Part shown: in pieces, positions 8,385 through 17,900 of the stretch | Layout of the letters: the number at the start of each line of letters is the position of its first letter | Position numbering within the stretch: position 1 is the first letter of the stretch | DNA from: Variovorax paradoxus | GTDB lineage: Bacteria > Pseudomonadota > Gammaproteobacteria > Burkholderiales > Burkholderiaceae_C | Assembly: GCF_018614875.1 (NCBI RefSeq) | Contig: NZ_JAGGNW010000009.1 | Coordinates: forward strand, 124,001 to 188,000 | Direction of reading: 5' to 3' | DNA: 64,000 nt | The notes under the pieces: model-generated | The model's database searches: none | Told to the model about the DNA's origin: nothing | The model's input: only the letters and a program-made list of their open reading frames with translations | Made by a program: the position numbers and the translations under genes

Positions 8385-9186
8385 GGGCGTGTCCCAGGTT
8401 GCGCCGCAGCCGGCCGCTTGCCAGGTCGACAAGGGCCACCAGCGCAAACATTGCAATCAGTACGGTCATGGCCTGCTGCTGTTGGAAGATCGACAAGTGA
8501 AAGTAGAGAAGCTGGCCCAGGCCGCCGCCGCCGACGAAGCCCAGCACCGCGGCCATCCGGATGTTCATTTCCCAACGATACAGCGCATAGGCCACCCATT
8601 GCGGCAGCACGAGCGGCAGGCTGCCGTAGCCGAAGGCCGCCACCGCACCCGCGCCGCCCAGCGCCAGCGCCTGTTCGGGTTCGCGCGGCGCGTTCTCCAG
8701 GCTTTCGGCGAAGAGCCGGCCCAGCACGCCGGTGGTGTGCAGCGCGAGCGCCAGCGCGCCGGCGAACGGGCCGATGCCCGCGGCCAGCACCATGAGCGCG
8801 GCCCACACCAGTTCGGGCACGCTGCGCAGAAAGTTGAGGACAAAGCGGCAGCCCTGCCGCGCCAGCAGGCCCGAGCGGCCCGAGGCCGGCAGCGCGAGCA
8901 TGGCGCCGGCCGCAGCCGCGAGCACCGTGCCGAGCCCCGACACCGCGAGCGTCTGCAGCGTGCCCCAGCCGACCTTGGCAAGAAAATCGCGCGAGACATC
9001 GGGCGGGAAGAACTCGCGCACGAAGCGGCCCATGAGCCGCAGCGATTCGCCGCTGCCGAGCGCGCGGTAGTCGATGCCAAGGTAGACGAAGCTCGCGGCC
9101 ACCGCCGCGACGATCAGCAGCGCGACGACGCGGCAGCGCAGGCAGACCGGCATGCGCGACAGGGCCGAAGGCGCCATGCCGCTCAT
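8377..9186 (-). CDS. PhnE-type ABC transporter permease, second subunit (selenium-locus transporter)
   Basis: A 269-residue inner-membrane permease of the binding-protein-dependent transport family. The conserved EAA-loop region reads ALALGGAGAVAAFGYGSLPLVLPQW and continues into YRWEMNIRMAAVLGFVGGGGLGQLL, a pattern of PhnE-like permeases. The ATG at 9186 overlaps the stop of the first permease by 4 bases, and its own stop lies within the start of mnmH. Two adjacent PhnE paralogues would form a heterodimeric channel. The family is named for phosphonate uptake, but no phosphonate-degrading genes are nearby. Confidence 0.9.
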   Translation of the reverse strand: MSGMAPSALSRMPVCLRCRVVALLIVAAVAASFVYLGIDYRALGSGESLRLMGRFVREFFPPDVSRDFLAKVGWGTLQTLAVSGLGTVLAAAAGAMLALPASGRSGLLARQGCRFVLNFLRSVPELVWAALMVLAAGIGPFAGALALALHTTGVLGRLFAESLENAPREPEQALALGGAGAVAAFGYGSLPLVLPQWVAYALYRWEMNIRMAAVLGFVGGGGLGQLLYFHLSIFQQQQAMTVLIAMFALVALVDLASGRLRRNLGHAHA

Positions 9187-10031
9187 GCCAGCAGCCTGCG
9201 CAGCGCGTTGCTCAGCGCATCGGCAAGCAGCACCAGAGCGAGGAACACCAGCAGGATGCTGCTGGCCTCGCCGCCGTTGAGCATCTTCATCGACTGGTCC
9301 ATCAGCTGGCCGAGCCCGCCGGCACCCACGAAGCCCATCACCACCGAGGCGCGCACCGCGCACTCCCAGCGGTATACGGTGTACGAGGCCAGCTCCTGCG
9401 CGGTGTTGGGCAGGAGGCCATAGCACAGCGCCGCGATGCGGCTGCTGCCGCCTTCGAGCAGCGCGCGCGCCGGGCGGGTGTCGGTCGATTCGAGGATCTC
9501 GGCGTAGACCTTGCCGAGCATGCCGCCGTAGGTGATGGCGAGCGCGAGCACGCCGGCCGCCGGCCCGAGGCCGAGCGCGCGCACGAAGAGCAGGGCCCAG
9601 ACGATTTCCGGGATCGCGCGCAGCACCATCAGCACCAGCCGCGCCGGCTGCCGGACCGCCGCGCCCAGGCCGCGCCCGGGGCCGGGCCCGATGCGCGAGA
9701 TCGAGAGCGCGCGTGTGGTGACGAAGGCCAGCGGCACGGCGATGAGGAAGGCCAGCGCGGTGCCGGCCGTGGCCATGGCCAGCGTCTCGAGCGTGGCGCG
9801 GCCCAGCAGCACCAGGAAGGCGGGCGCGGTCTCCGGCGGCAGGAAGCCCGCGAGAAAGCCGCCGATCACCGACAGGTTGCCCGGCGCGAAGAGCGCGGAA
9901 GGCTTGAATTCGGCAATCTGCAGCACTGGCCAGGCCAGCAGCAGCGCGAGCAGTGTCCAGCCGAGACGGCTGCGCGCCTGCGGATCGTGCATCGGCGCGG
10001 CCTGCGTGGCCTGGACGGTCGTGGTGTTCAC
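9183..10031 (-). CDS. PhnE-type ABC transporter permease, first subunit
   Basis: A 282-residue permease with about six membrane segments and the PhnE-type EAA region [20 protein letters not shown] followed by [25 protein letters not shown]. It is paralogous to the next gene. The start chosen is GTG at 10031, because GTGA overlaps the TGA of the ATPase gene by 4 bases; a TTG two codons upstream is also open, and an internal ATG at 9992 is a shorter alternative. It sits third in the order binding protein, ATPase, permease, permease, mnmH. Confidence 0.9.
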   Translation of the reverse strand: MNTTTVQATQAAPMHDPQARSRLGWTLLALLLAWPVLQIAEFKPSALFAPGNLSVIGGFLAGFLPPETAPAFLVLLGRATLETLAMATAGTALAFLIAVPLAFVTTRALSISRIGPGPGRGLGAAVRQPARLVLMVLRAIPEIVWALLFVRALGLGPAAGVLALAITYGGMLGKVYAEILESTDTRPARALLEGGSSRIAALCYGLLPNTAQELASYTVYRWECAVRASVVMGFVGAGGLGQLMDQSMKMLNGGEASSILLVFLALVLLADALSNALRRLLA

Positions 10032-10855
10032 GGGCAATCGGGCGGAAGGAAGGGCGCCTCGTGCAGGGCGCTCACGGCCGATGGCTGCGCGGCGGCGTGG
10101 GCGGCCGGCAGCCCGCCTTCGCTGGCATAGAGCGTGTCGAGCATCGCGCTGTCGATCTCGGCTGCGGGCCGGTCGAACATCACGCGGCCGTCGCGCATGC
10201 CGATCACGCGCGGGAACCAGCGCAGCGCGAGGTCCACCGCATGCAGCGAGGCCACCAGCGTGGCACCGGTGGCTTCGCTCTGCGCGACCAGCTCGCGCAC
10301 GGTGGTGTCGGCCAGCGTCGGGTCGAGCGCCGATACCGGCTCGTCGGCCAGCAGCAGCGCCGGGCGCTGGTAGAGCACGCGGGCCACGCCCACGCGCTGA
10401 AGCTGTCCGCCCGAGAGGCGGTCGCAGCGTTCGAACAGGCGGTCTTCGAGCGCGAGGCGCGACAGCGCTTCATGCGCGCCCGCGATGTCCGAGGGCCGCA
10501 GCAGCGAAGCGATGGCGCGCGCCGCCGACCACTGGCCCAGCCGTCCCGAGAGCACCGCGGTGACCACGCGCAGCCGCGGCGGAATCGGCGGCGCCTGGTG
10601 CACGGTGCCGATGCGCGCGCGCAAGCGCTTCAGCGCGGCGCGGTCGAGCTGCCACGGCGGCGCGTCGAGCAGCCGCACCTGGCCTTCGGCCGGGCGCAGC
10701 GCGGCGCCGAGCACGCGCAGCAGCGTGGTCTTGCCGGCACCCGAGGGGCCGATCACGGCGACGCGCTCGCCGGCGTGCGCAGCAAGCGACACGCCGGCCA
10801 GCGCGCGCTGGCCGTTGGGGTGGACCACGCCAACGGCGTCGATCGAGAAGCTCAC
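10028..10855 (-). CDS. PhnC-type ABC transporter ATP-binding protein
   Basis: A 275-residue ATPase with Walker A GPSGAGKT (about residues 36-43), the ABC signature [13 protein letters not shown] and Walker [14 protein letters not shown]. Overall it resembles PhnC, the ATPase of phosphonate/phosphite importers. The start is a GTG at 10855 that opens the sequence [10 protein letters not shown]; the open frame upstream belongs to the coding region of the binding protein read in another frame. It lies 17 bases after the binding-protein stop and overlaps the permease gene by 4 bases. Confidence 0.92.
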   Translation of the reverse strand: MSFSIDAVGVVHPNGQRALAGVSLAAHAGERVAVIGPSGAGKTTLLRVLGAALRPAEGQVRLLDAPPWQLDRAALKRLRARIGTVHQAPPIPPRLRVVTAVLSGRLGQWSAARAIASLLRPSDIAGAHEALSRLALEDRLFERCDRLSGGQLQRVGVARVLYQRPALLLADEPVSALDPTLADTTVRELVAQSEATGATLVASLHAVDLALRWFPRVIGMRDGRVMFDRPAAEIDSAMLDTLYASEGGLPAAHAAAQPSAVSALHEAPFLPPDCP

Positions 10856-10872
10856 GCGGGCGGTCTTTCTTT

Positions 10873-11730
10873 CTACTTGATCAATCCCGCCGACTTGCCG
10901 GCCGCCTCGATGCCGTCGTAGTTCGACGACTTCGTCGGCACGAACCTGCTTGCGCGTTGCAGCGCCATGACTTCCTTGTGGGCCGGGTTCGCCGGATCGA
11001 GCTTCAGGAACGCGTCGGTGAGCTTCTTCGCCAGCGCCGGGTCGAGGCTGGGGCGCACGGTCCAGTTGTAGTCGTAGTAGGTCGGCGTGGTCGAGAGTAC
11101 CCGCACCTTCGCCGCGTTCGGATTCTTCGCCTCGACCAGCTTGTCCCACACCGAGGCATTCAGCACCCCCGCCTCGACGCGGCCCGCGGCCACGAAGGCC
11201 ACGGTGGCGTCGTGCGCGCCGGAGAAGGCGACCGTCTTGAAGTCTTTCTCCGGATCGATGCCCGCCTGCATCAGGAAGTAGCGCGGCATCAGGCTGCCCG
11301 AGGTGGACGAGGGCGCACCGAACGCGAAGGTCTTGCCCTTCAGGTCGGCCAGCGTTCTTGCAGTGCTGTCGACCGGCACGATGAACTTGCTGGTGAACAC
11401 CTCGTCTTCGGCACGCTGCACGATCGGCACCGCGCCGCCGTTGGTGCGGATGCGGGCCTGCACGAAGGTGAAGCCGCCGAGCCAGGCCAGGTCGATCTTG
11501 TTGCTGGCCAGGCCTTCGACCACGGCCGCGTAGTCGGTCACGGGCGTGAACTGCACGTCCATGCCGGTTTCCTTCTTCAGGTAGTCGCCCAGCGGCGTGA
11601 ACTTGCGCTGCAGTTCGGTGGGCGCCTCGTCGGGAATGGCGGACACGCGCAGCACCTTGCCCTGTGCCGAGGCACCCAGGGCAAGGACGGACAGCGAGAG
11701 CGCAAGGGCGATGCGAAGAAAGGGTTTCAT
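10873..11730 (-). CDS. PhnD-like periplasmic binding protein, putative selenium-oxyanion (selenate/selenite) transporter component
   Basis: A 285-residue protein with a Sec signal peptide (about residues 1-22, ending ALGASAQG) and the PhnD/TAUT fold. It shows [22 protein letters not shown] near the start, [11 protein letters not shown] in the first lobe and [18 protein letters not shown] in the ligand-binding loop. In PhnD the equivalent Ser-Thr-Ser-Gly loop binds the phosphonate oxyanion. From memory, a subfamily of PhnD-like proteins has been named putative selenate-binding because its genes neighbour selD and mnmH, which is exactly the context here. The ligand is therefore inference from neighbourhood. 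It is the first gene of the operon running to mnmH, divergent from selD. Confidence 0.88.
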   Translation of the reverse strand: MKPFLRIALALSLSVLALGASAQGKVLRVSAIPDEAPTELQRKFTPLGDYLKKETGMDVQFTPVTDYAAVVEGLASNKIDLAWLGGFTFVQARIRTNGGAVPIVQRAEDEVFTSKFIVPVDSTARTLADLKGKTFAFGAPSSTSGSLMPRYFLMQAGIDPEKDFKTVAFSGAHDATVAFVAAGRVEAGVLNASVWDKLVEAKNPNAAKVRVLSTTPTYYDYNWTVRPSLDPALAKKLTDAFLKLDPANPAHKEVMALQRASRFVPTKSSNYDGIEAAGKSAGLIK

Positions 11731-11847
11731 GGGGTGGCGCGGCGTGGCGCAGGGAAGAGCGGACAACCCTCGATTGTAGAAACCCGCGTCCGGGCACCGT
11801 TTGCGGCCCCCTTCGATAATGGACGACCGCCCGATTCGAATTGCGCC
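11731..11847. promoter_or_regulatory. Divergent promoter region between the ABC transporter operon and selD
   Basis: A 117-base gap separates the two divergent starts and must hold both promoters. On the minus strand a TACAAT hexamer (complement of 11773-11778) and on the plus strand GATAAT (11815-11820) could serve as -10 boxes, but neither has a good -35 partner. I see no convincing palindromic operator. A shared regulatory region would fit co-regulation by selenium supply. Confidence 0.35.
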
Positions 11848-12927
11848 ATGACCGACACCCCGACGATTTCCCCCCTCAACCCGCTGGCACCGCTGCGGCT
11901 CACCAGCTTCTCGCACGGCGGGGGATGCGGCTGCAAGATCGCGCCCGGTGTGCTGTCGGAAATACTGAAGAACAGCGGCGGCGGCCTGATTCCGCCCGAG
12001 CTGATGGTGGGCATCGAAACCGCCGACGACGCGGCCGTGTACCGGTTGAACGACAGGCAGGCGCTGATCGCGACGACCGACTTCTTCATGCCCATCGTCG
12101 ACGACCCGTACGAGTTCGGCCGCATTGCCGCGACCAACGCCATCAGCGATGTCTATGCGATGGGCGGCAAGCCGATCATGGCGCTGGCGCTGGTCGCGAT
12201 GCCCGTCGACCAGCTGCCGGTGGAAGTCATCGGCGACATCGTGCGCGGCGGGCAGGACGTGTGCCGCGCGGCCGGCATTCCGATTGCGGGTGGCCACACC
12301 ATCGACTCGGTCGAGCCGATCTACGGGCTCGTGGTGATGGGCCTGGTCGACCCGGCCCATGTCAAGCGCAACGCCGAAGCGCGCGCGGGCGACGTGCTGG
12401 TGCTCGGCAAGCCGCTGGGCGTGGGTGTGCTCTCGGCCGCGCTCAAGAAGGAGAAGCTGCCGCTCGCGGGCTACCGCCAGCTCATCGAGAACACCACGCG
12501 CCTCAACACGCCGGGCATGGCGTTGGCCACGATGCCGGGCGTGCATGCGCTGACCGATGTCACCGGCTTCGGGCTGGCCGGCCATGCGCTGGAACTCGCG
12601 CGGGGCGCCGGGCTCACGGCCACCCTCGACTGGCCGCGCGTGCCGCTGCTCGACGGCGTGGCCGCGATGGTGGCCGAGGGTTTCGTGACCGGTGCCTCGG
12701 GCCGCAACTGGGCCGGCTATGGCGCGGACATAGAGCTGGCAAGCGGCCTGCCCGCCACTGCACAGGCGCTGCTGAGCGATCCGCAGACCTCGGGCGGACT
12801 GCTCGTGAGCTGTGCCGCCGAATCGGCCGATGCGGTGCTGCAGGTGTTCCGCGACGAAGGTTTTGCGCATGCCGCGGTGATCGGGCGGATGGAACCGGGC
12901 CCGGCACGCCTGCGCGTCTCGCCTTGA
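11848..12927 (+). CDS. selD: Selenide, water dikinase (selenophosphate synthase)
   Basis: A 359-residue AIR-synthase-family enzyme. The glycine-rich active-site loop HGGGCGCK holds Cys27 and Lys30, equivalent to Cys17 and Lys20 of E. coli SelD; the position is Cys, not selenocysteine. Further blocks are [20 protein letters not shown], which carries the metal/ATP Asp residues, the Asn-rich [14 protein letters not shown], and [14 protein letters not shown]. It converts selenide and ATP to selenophosphate, AMP and phosphate. The partner in this window is MnmH; no selA, selB or tRNA-Sec gene is visible, so selenouridine is the only selenium product that can be inferred here. Confidence 0.96.
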   Translation: MTDTPTISPLNPLAPLRLTSFSHGGGCGCKIAPGVLSEILKNSGGGLIPPELMVGIETADDAAVYRLNDRQALIATTDFFMPIVDDPYEFGRIAATNAISDVYAMGGKPIMALALVAMPVDQLPVEVIGDIVRGGQDVCRAAGIPIAGGHTIDSVEPIYGLVVMGLVDPAHVKRNAEARAGDVLVLGKPLGVGVLSAALKKEKLPLAGYRQLIENTTRLNTPGMALATMPGVHALTDVTGFGLAGHALELARGAGLTATLDWPRVPLLDGVAAMVAEGFVTGASGRNWAGYGADIELASGLPATAQALLSDPQTSGGLLVSCAAESADAVLQVFRDEGFAHAAVIGRMEPGPARLRVSP

Positions 12928-13025
12928 GGGCCGCAGCGGGTGCGGGCGCAAAGCGCGGCTTCGGGCCAGAATGCGGTGCAGGGGAGACACTGTCGTCTTC
13001 GGCTGCCAACGGCGGAGGTCGCATG

Positions 13026-13493
13026 ATGCGCACATCGGTTCTGTTCATTTCGGTGTTCTTCACCGCTGCCGCCATGGACGCGCAGGCCGCCGACGTGGTT
13101 CGCTGCACCGATGCGAACGGAGGCATCGTCTACACCGACGGCCCTTGCCCCGCCGACAGCACGCTCTCGCGCCAGGTGCCCCTCACCGAACCGGTGTCGG
13201 TGATCCCGCCCGCTTCGTCCGGCGAAGCGCGCCGCCGGCCGGCGTACACGCCACCGCCGCCGCTGCCGCCGGCCAGCAATGTGCCGCAGGGGCCGGCCAT
13301 CATTCCGCGCAATGTCGACGAGCCGCGCCCGCTCGCGGAACCGCCGGTCTATACCTGGGGCCCGGAGCCGTACTACGACGGTGGCCGCCCGATGGTTCGT
13401 CCGCCCCGGCCTCTCCGCCCGCAGGACCCGGGCCCGCCGCCGGGCCAGCGGCCCTGCCAGAACCTTGCGGGCATCAAGCGCAACAACTGCTGA
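13026..13493 (+). CDS. DUF4124 domain-containing exported protein
   Basis: About 155 residues. A signal peptide (ending DAQAADV) leads into a DUF4124-like segment VVRCTDANGGIVYTDGPCP, a short beta motif with paired Cys found in many periplasmic proteins of Burkholderiales. The rest is Pro-rich, low complexity and ends CQNLAGIKRNNC. Two ATG codons stand in tandem (13023 and 13026). GGAGGT at 13014-13019 leaves six bases to the second but only three to the first, so 13026 is preferred. Function unknown; location probably periplasm or cell surface. Its stop codon lies inside the left arm of a palindromic element. Confidence 0.8.
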   Translation: MRTSVLFISVFFTAAAMDAQAADVVRCTDANGGIVYTDGPCPADSTLSRQVPLTEPVSVIPPASSGEARRRPAYTPPPPLPPASNVPQGPAIIPRNVDEPRPLAEPPVYTWGPEPYYDGGRPMVRPPRPLRPQDPGPPPGQRPCQNLAGIKRNNC

Positions 13494-13619
13494 GAAGGTG
13501 TGAATGAACCTGCTGCGCACCCCGATCTCGCATCTGCGGTCCTCACCGTACGCGAGTACGGTTCCGGTCCTCGACGCAAGCTCGGGGCGCTCGCGACGGT
13601 TCCTTCACACCTTCTGAGC
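13489..13619. repeat. Nested palindromic element: 22-base inverted repeat around an internal hairpin
   Basis: The left arm at 13489-13510 (core GAGAAGGTGTGAA) and the right arm at 13598-13619 (core TTCACACCTTCTGAG) are reverse complements at 20 of 22 positions. Between them is a perfect 7-base stem, ACCGTAC-GCGA-GTACGGT, at 13545-13562, flanked by two direct copies of CGGTCCTC. The whole 131 bases can fold into one long structured foldback. It spans the stop codon of the DUF4124 gene and ends just before the RNase H gene. It lacks a T-tract, so a simple rho-independent terminator is unlikely; a REP- or MITE-like dispersed repeat is my best guess. Confidence 0.6.
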
Positions 13620-13630
13620 CGACGCAGCCG

Positions 13631-14077
13631 ATGCCGCTTCGCCACTGGACCGTCTATTGCGACGGCAGCGCCATGCCGAATCCCGGCCGCATGGGCGCCG
13701 GCGCGGTCATCACCGAGCCCGATGGCACCCGCCACACCCTGTCGCTGGCCAGCCATGCCATTGGCTGCAACAACGAAGCGGAACTGAGGGCGCTGACCCT
13801 CGCGCTCGAGGAGCTGAAGGCCAGGGGCGCGACCGCGGTGCTCGCCTATACCGACAACAGCATCCTCGTCGAGCAGCTCGGCACGCCCGGCGCGAGGCCG
13901 ATCGCGCGCATGGCCGCGTTGTTCGAAGAGGCCCGCGCCTTGCTCGGCTCGTTCGAGGAGGCGAGCCTGCGCTGGGTGCCCCGGCACCGCAACCACGAGG
14001 CCGATGCGCTCGCGCGCGCCTCGCTGGGCTTTGCGCCCAAGCCGGCCGCCCGGAAGACGCCGAAGAAGCGGCGCTAG
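13631..14077 (+). CDS. Ribonuclease H family protein
   Basis: A 148-residue RNase H fold protein. The four metal-binding acidic residues are visible: Asp11 in YCDGSA, Glu49 in NNEAELRAL, Asp75 in YTDNSIL and Asp125 in NHEADALARAS, with a nearby HRNH loop for the catalytic histidine. The pattern is nearer to the plant/archaeal-type RNase HI (RVT_3-like) than to E. coli RnhA. It should cleave RNA in RNA-DNA hybrids. The C-terminus is a basic tail (KTPKKRR). The housekeeping rnhA may be elsewhere, so I give no symbol. Confidence 0.88.
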   Translation: MPLRHWTVYCDGSAMPNPGRMGAGAVITEPDGTRHTLSLASHAIGCNNEAELRALTLALEELKARGATAVLAYTDNSILVEQLGTPGARPIARMAALFEEARALLGSFEEASLRWVPRHRNHEADALARASLGFAPKPAARKTPKKRR

Positions 14078-14113
14078 GGTGGGGCCAGGGAGAGAAGCCA
14101 TATCATCCGCGTC

Positions 14114-14362
14114 ATGACCGAAGCCAATCCCCTTCCGCCTCTTCCCGATCATCTCTCCACCGACCCGCGCAGCCCCCATCACGTGGCGGCTGTCTTCGAG
14201 CACGACATCGGCATCCGCTTCAACGACAAGGAACGCCTCGACGTGGAGGAATACTGCATCAGCGAAGGCTGGATCAAGGTGCCAGCGGGCAAGACGGTGG
14301 ACCGCAAGGGCAAGCCGCTGCTGCTCAAGCTGAAGGGCCGGGTCGAGGCGTTCTACCGGTAA
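14114..14362 (+). CDS. DUF3297 family protein
   Basis: An 82-residue soluble protein that matches DUF3297 end to end. The conserved blocks are DHLSTDPRSPHH, GIRFNDKERLDVEEYCISEGWI, KTVDRKGKPL and the C-terminal KLKGRVEAFY. The family is found in many proteobacteria and has no established biochemical role, although some members carry a misleading glutathione peroxidase label. It lies between the RNase H and macrodomain genes on the same strand. Confidence 0.87.
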   Translation: MTEANPLPPLPDHLSTDPRSPHHVAAVFEHDIGIRFNDKERLDVEEYCISEGWIKVPAGKTVDRKGKPLLLKLKGRVEAFYR

Positions 14363-14419
14363 GAGAACCCACCGCGCCAGCGGCCGGGCATTCAGCATCA
14401 TCCGACGCAGATCCAGGCC

Positions 14420-14941
14420 ATGCAGAAAGCTCTTCGCGCTGTGCGCGGCGACATCACCCGGCTGCAGGTCGATGCCATCGTCAATGCGGCCAACTCATCG
14501 CTGCTCGGCGGAGGTGGCGTCGATGGCGCCATCCATCGTGCCGCAGGGCCCGAGCTCCTGCAGGAGTGCCGCCTGCTGTCGGGCTGCAAGACGGGCGAGG
14601 CCAAGCTGACCAAGGGCTATCGGCTGCCGGCGCGGTTCGTCATTCACACCGTCGGGCCGGTCTGGCGCGGCGGCTCGAACGCAGAGCCGGAGCTGCTGGC
14701 CTCGTGCTATCGAAAGTCGATGGAAATCGCCGGGCAATGCGGCGTTCGCACCATCGCTTTTCCCTCGATCAGCACGGGCATCTACGGCTATCCGATCGAA
14801 CTTGCGGCGCCCATCGCGGTGGCCACGGTCCGATCGGCGCTGGCGGAGAGTGCCAGCGTGCAGGAGATCACGTTCTGCTGCTTCTCGGAGGCGGACCTTG
14901 CCGTGTACGAGGCGGCGCTGGCCGCAGCGGGGCCGGCATAG
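14420..14941 (+). CDS. Macrodomain protein, O-acetyl-ADP-ribose deacetylase type
   Basis: A 173-residue single macrodomain (MacroD-like, E. coli YmdB type). The N-terminal [34 protein letters not shown] is the ADP-ribose and catalytic region, and [10 protein letters not shown] is the second phosphate-binding loop. Such enzymes hydrolyse O-acetyl-ADP-ribose or mono-ADP-ribose from proteins; YmdB also modulates RNase III in E. coli. The gene converges on the alpha-2-macroglobulin gene with a 21-base gap. Confidence 0.94.
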   Translation: MQKALRAVRGDITRLQVDAIVNAANSSLLGGGGVDGAIHRAAGPELLQECRLLSGCKTGEAKLTKGYRLPARFVIHTVGPVWRGGSNAEPELLASCYRKSMEIAGQCGVRTIAFPSISTGIYGYPIELAAPIAVATVRSALAESASVQEITFCCFSEADLAVYEAALAAAGPA

Positions 14942-14962
14942 AAATGCTACCCCCGCCCCGCC

Positions 14963-17900
14963 TTACTTCGCCGCCTCCACCTTTACGCGCGCATTCGGCG
15001 TTTCGCCGAACATCTCCGGCGCATACATCGCCTCGACGCGGCTCGGCGGCAGTGCGAAGTCGCCCACGTTGTTGAGGCGCACGGTGTATTCGATCTTCGC
15101 CACGCCCTTGGGCAGGTACTCGTAGTAGCTGCGGAAGGCCTCGAAGCTGCGTTCCTCGAAGGCCAGCCAGCCGGCGCCCGACTTCCTCTCGCCTTGCGTG
15201 GCGATCTGCGAGTCGCGGCCCAGGCCGGTGCCGAGGATGGTGGCGCCGCCCGGAACGGGGTCGCTGACCACCACCCAGGTCATGTCGGTGCTGGCATTCA
15301 CCTCGATGGTCACGCGCAGCACGTCGCCGCGCGTGTACTTGCCCGCGGTGGCCTGCTCGACCGGCGTGATGGTCTTCTTGATCGCATAGCCGGCGGCGAA
15401 CGGCGCCTTCAGCTGTACCGCGGCAATCGACTGCATCGTGAGCCACGGCTTGCCGCTGCCTTGCTGGGTGACCAGCAGCGTGTCGCGCACGGGCGTGCCC
15501 GCGGGTGACGCAGCCCAGGGCAGGAACACGGTGTTGTTCTTCAGGTTGCCCGGCGAGGCGGGCGCGCCGAAGAAGGTGCTCTGATTGGGCGCGCCGGCCG
15601 CATCGGTGGTCTTCACGCGCTCGACATTGCGCCAGTCGACCTGCGCCTTGACGGCGCCGAGCGTGGCGGCCGTGACGCCGGCCACCGGCGTGCTTTCGAA
15701 CACCTTGGAGAACTTCTCGAGCGCGAGCCCGCCCCACAGGTTGGCGGTGGTGGTGTGCCAGGCGCCGTTCTGCTGGCGGCCGATGAAGCCGTTGGCGAGT
15801 TTTCCGATGTCGTCCTTCCACGCCGGGTCGTCCATCACGCTGAGCAGCAGGCGCGCGGTGTTGACGTCGCCGTTGGTCATGAGCCACCACCAGTAGTCGT
15901 CCTGCTCGGTGCTGAAGACGAGCTTGGTGCCCTGGTACGACAGGCGCGCCTTCAGCACGTTGTTGGCTTCGTCCAGGCGCTGCTGGCGCTGCGGCACGTC
16001 CTGCACGCGCTTCAGGATGTTGAGCCAGTCGATCACGGCGCTGGTGGGCCACTGGTTCGGCGCGATGGTGATGCTGCCGAGCATGCTGCCCTTGGCCGTG
16101 CCGTAGCGCGACAGGGCCTCGAGCGCGGCCAGCTTGCGCACGTCCAGGTCCTTGCGCGGACTCCAGAACTCGCGCTGGATGCGGCCTTCGACAAAGGCGA
16201 TGAGGCCCGACTCCATTGGCGCGCGCGCCGCGTCGGGCAGCGCGAAGGCGGGGTTCAGCGCCGCCGCCTCGTGCGTGGCCGCCAGCAGGTACGAAGTGAG
16301 GATGTCGCTGCCGCGGTTGGATTCGCCGTCGCGCGGCGGAAAGTAGCTGGCCAGGCCGTCGCTGTCGAGGTAGGTCGGCAGCTGGGCCAGCACGCCTTGC
16401 CACATCTTCGCGTCGCGCAGGCCGACCGACTTGCTGGTTTTCTGTTCGAGGCAGCTGAAGGGGTAGTTGGCGAACCAGTCGCGCACGCCCGGCAGGCCCT
16501 CGGCCAGGCGGGGCTGCAGAGAAAGCTTGAGGCCGCCGCGGCCGGGCAGGGCGTCAGCGGGCGGTGCCACGTCGATGGTGAAGGGGCCGTCGAGCTGCAC
16601 CAGCGTGGCCTGCTGCACCGTGAGCGGCACCGAGGGCACGATGCGCTGGCGCACCTTGAGCGCATCGCGTGCGCCTTGTGCGCCGCCCAGCGTGTCCTTG
16701 GCCTCGATCTCCCACAGGATGGCTTCGGCGCGCGTCTGCGCGAGCTGCGCGGGCGCGGTCACGGTCCATGCGACTTCGCGCGCCTCGCCGGCCGGGATGT
16801 CCACCGTCTGCGGCTCCAGCGTGAGCAGGGTGGCGCGCGGCGTGGCTTCCACCTTCATCGGCTTTTGCGTGGTGTTGCGCAGCGTGATCTGGGCGCGGAA
16901 CTGGTCGTCCTCACGCACCAGCGGCGGCAGGCCGCTGATGATCTGCAGGTCTTGCGTGGCCTGGATGCTGGCCTGGCCGGTGCCGAACAGGCTGGTGCCC
17001 GAATCGGCCACGGCCACGATCCTGAAGGTGGTGAGCGCGTCGTTGAGCGGCACGGTCACCACGGCCTGGCCGTTGGCATCGAGCACCACCTTCGGGTTCC
17101 ACAGCAGCAGGGTGTCGAGCAGCTCGCGCGTCTGGCCCTTGCCGCCGCCGCCGCCCGCGGGCACGGCCTTGCGCCCGTAGTGGCGCCGGCCGACGATTTC
17201 CATCTGCGCGGTGGAGGTGGCGACGCCCCAGCTGCGCCGCTGCAGCATGGCGTTGAGCAGGCTCCAGCTGTCGTTGGGCATCAGCTCCAGCAGCGCCTGG
17301 TCGACCGCGGCCAATGCCACTTCGGCACCGGCCGCGGGCTTGCCGTCGGGCAGCTTGGCGGAGATGGTGATCTGCGCCTTGCCGCGCACCGGGTAGCTGG
17401 GCTTGTCGCTCGTGACGGTCACGTCGATCTGGTGCGCGCGCGTGCCGACGCGGATCTCGGCCATGCCCAGGCGGTAGGCGGGCTTGCTCAGGTCGACCAT
17501 GGCGGTGGGCGCGACGTATTCCTTGCCTTCGTACCAGAAGGCGGTCCACCACTCGCGCGGCGCCTTGAAGCCCCAGGTGAAGAAGCTGTACCACGGCACT
17601 TCGCGCAGCCGCCCGCGCAGCGCGAGCACGCTCACGTAGGCGTTCGGCCCCCATTCGGGCCTGACCTGCAGGCTCACGGTCGGGTCCTTGCCGTCGAGCT
17701 GCACCACGTGGGTCTCGATGATGCCTTCGCGCTCCACCGACACCAGCGCGGTGGCAAAGCGGAACGGGCTGCGCACCTGGAACTTGGCCACCTCGCCGGG
17801 CTGGTAGCTCTTCTTTTCGGGCAGCACGTCGATGCGGTCGTTGTCCTCGCCGCCGAACCAGAGTTCGCCCTGTTTGGTCACGTACACCGAGCTGGCGGCG

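Noticed and set aside
8377..11730. A phosphonate-utilisation locus.
   Set aside because: Only the transporter resembles Phn proteins; no phnG-M, phnX or phosphonatase gene is nearby, while two selenium genes flank it.
11848..12927. A selenoneine (senABC) cluster, known from Variovorax, in which a SelD homologue is senC.
   Set aside because: No senA-like or senB-like gene lies beside this selD; the neighbours are a transporter and mnmH, so it is read as ordinary selD.
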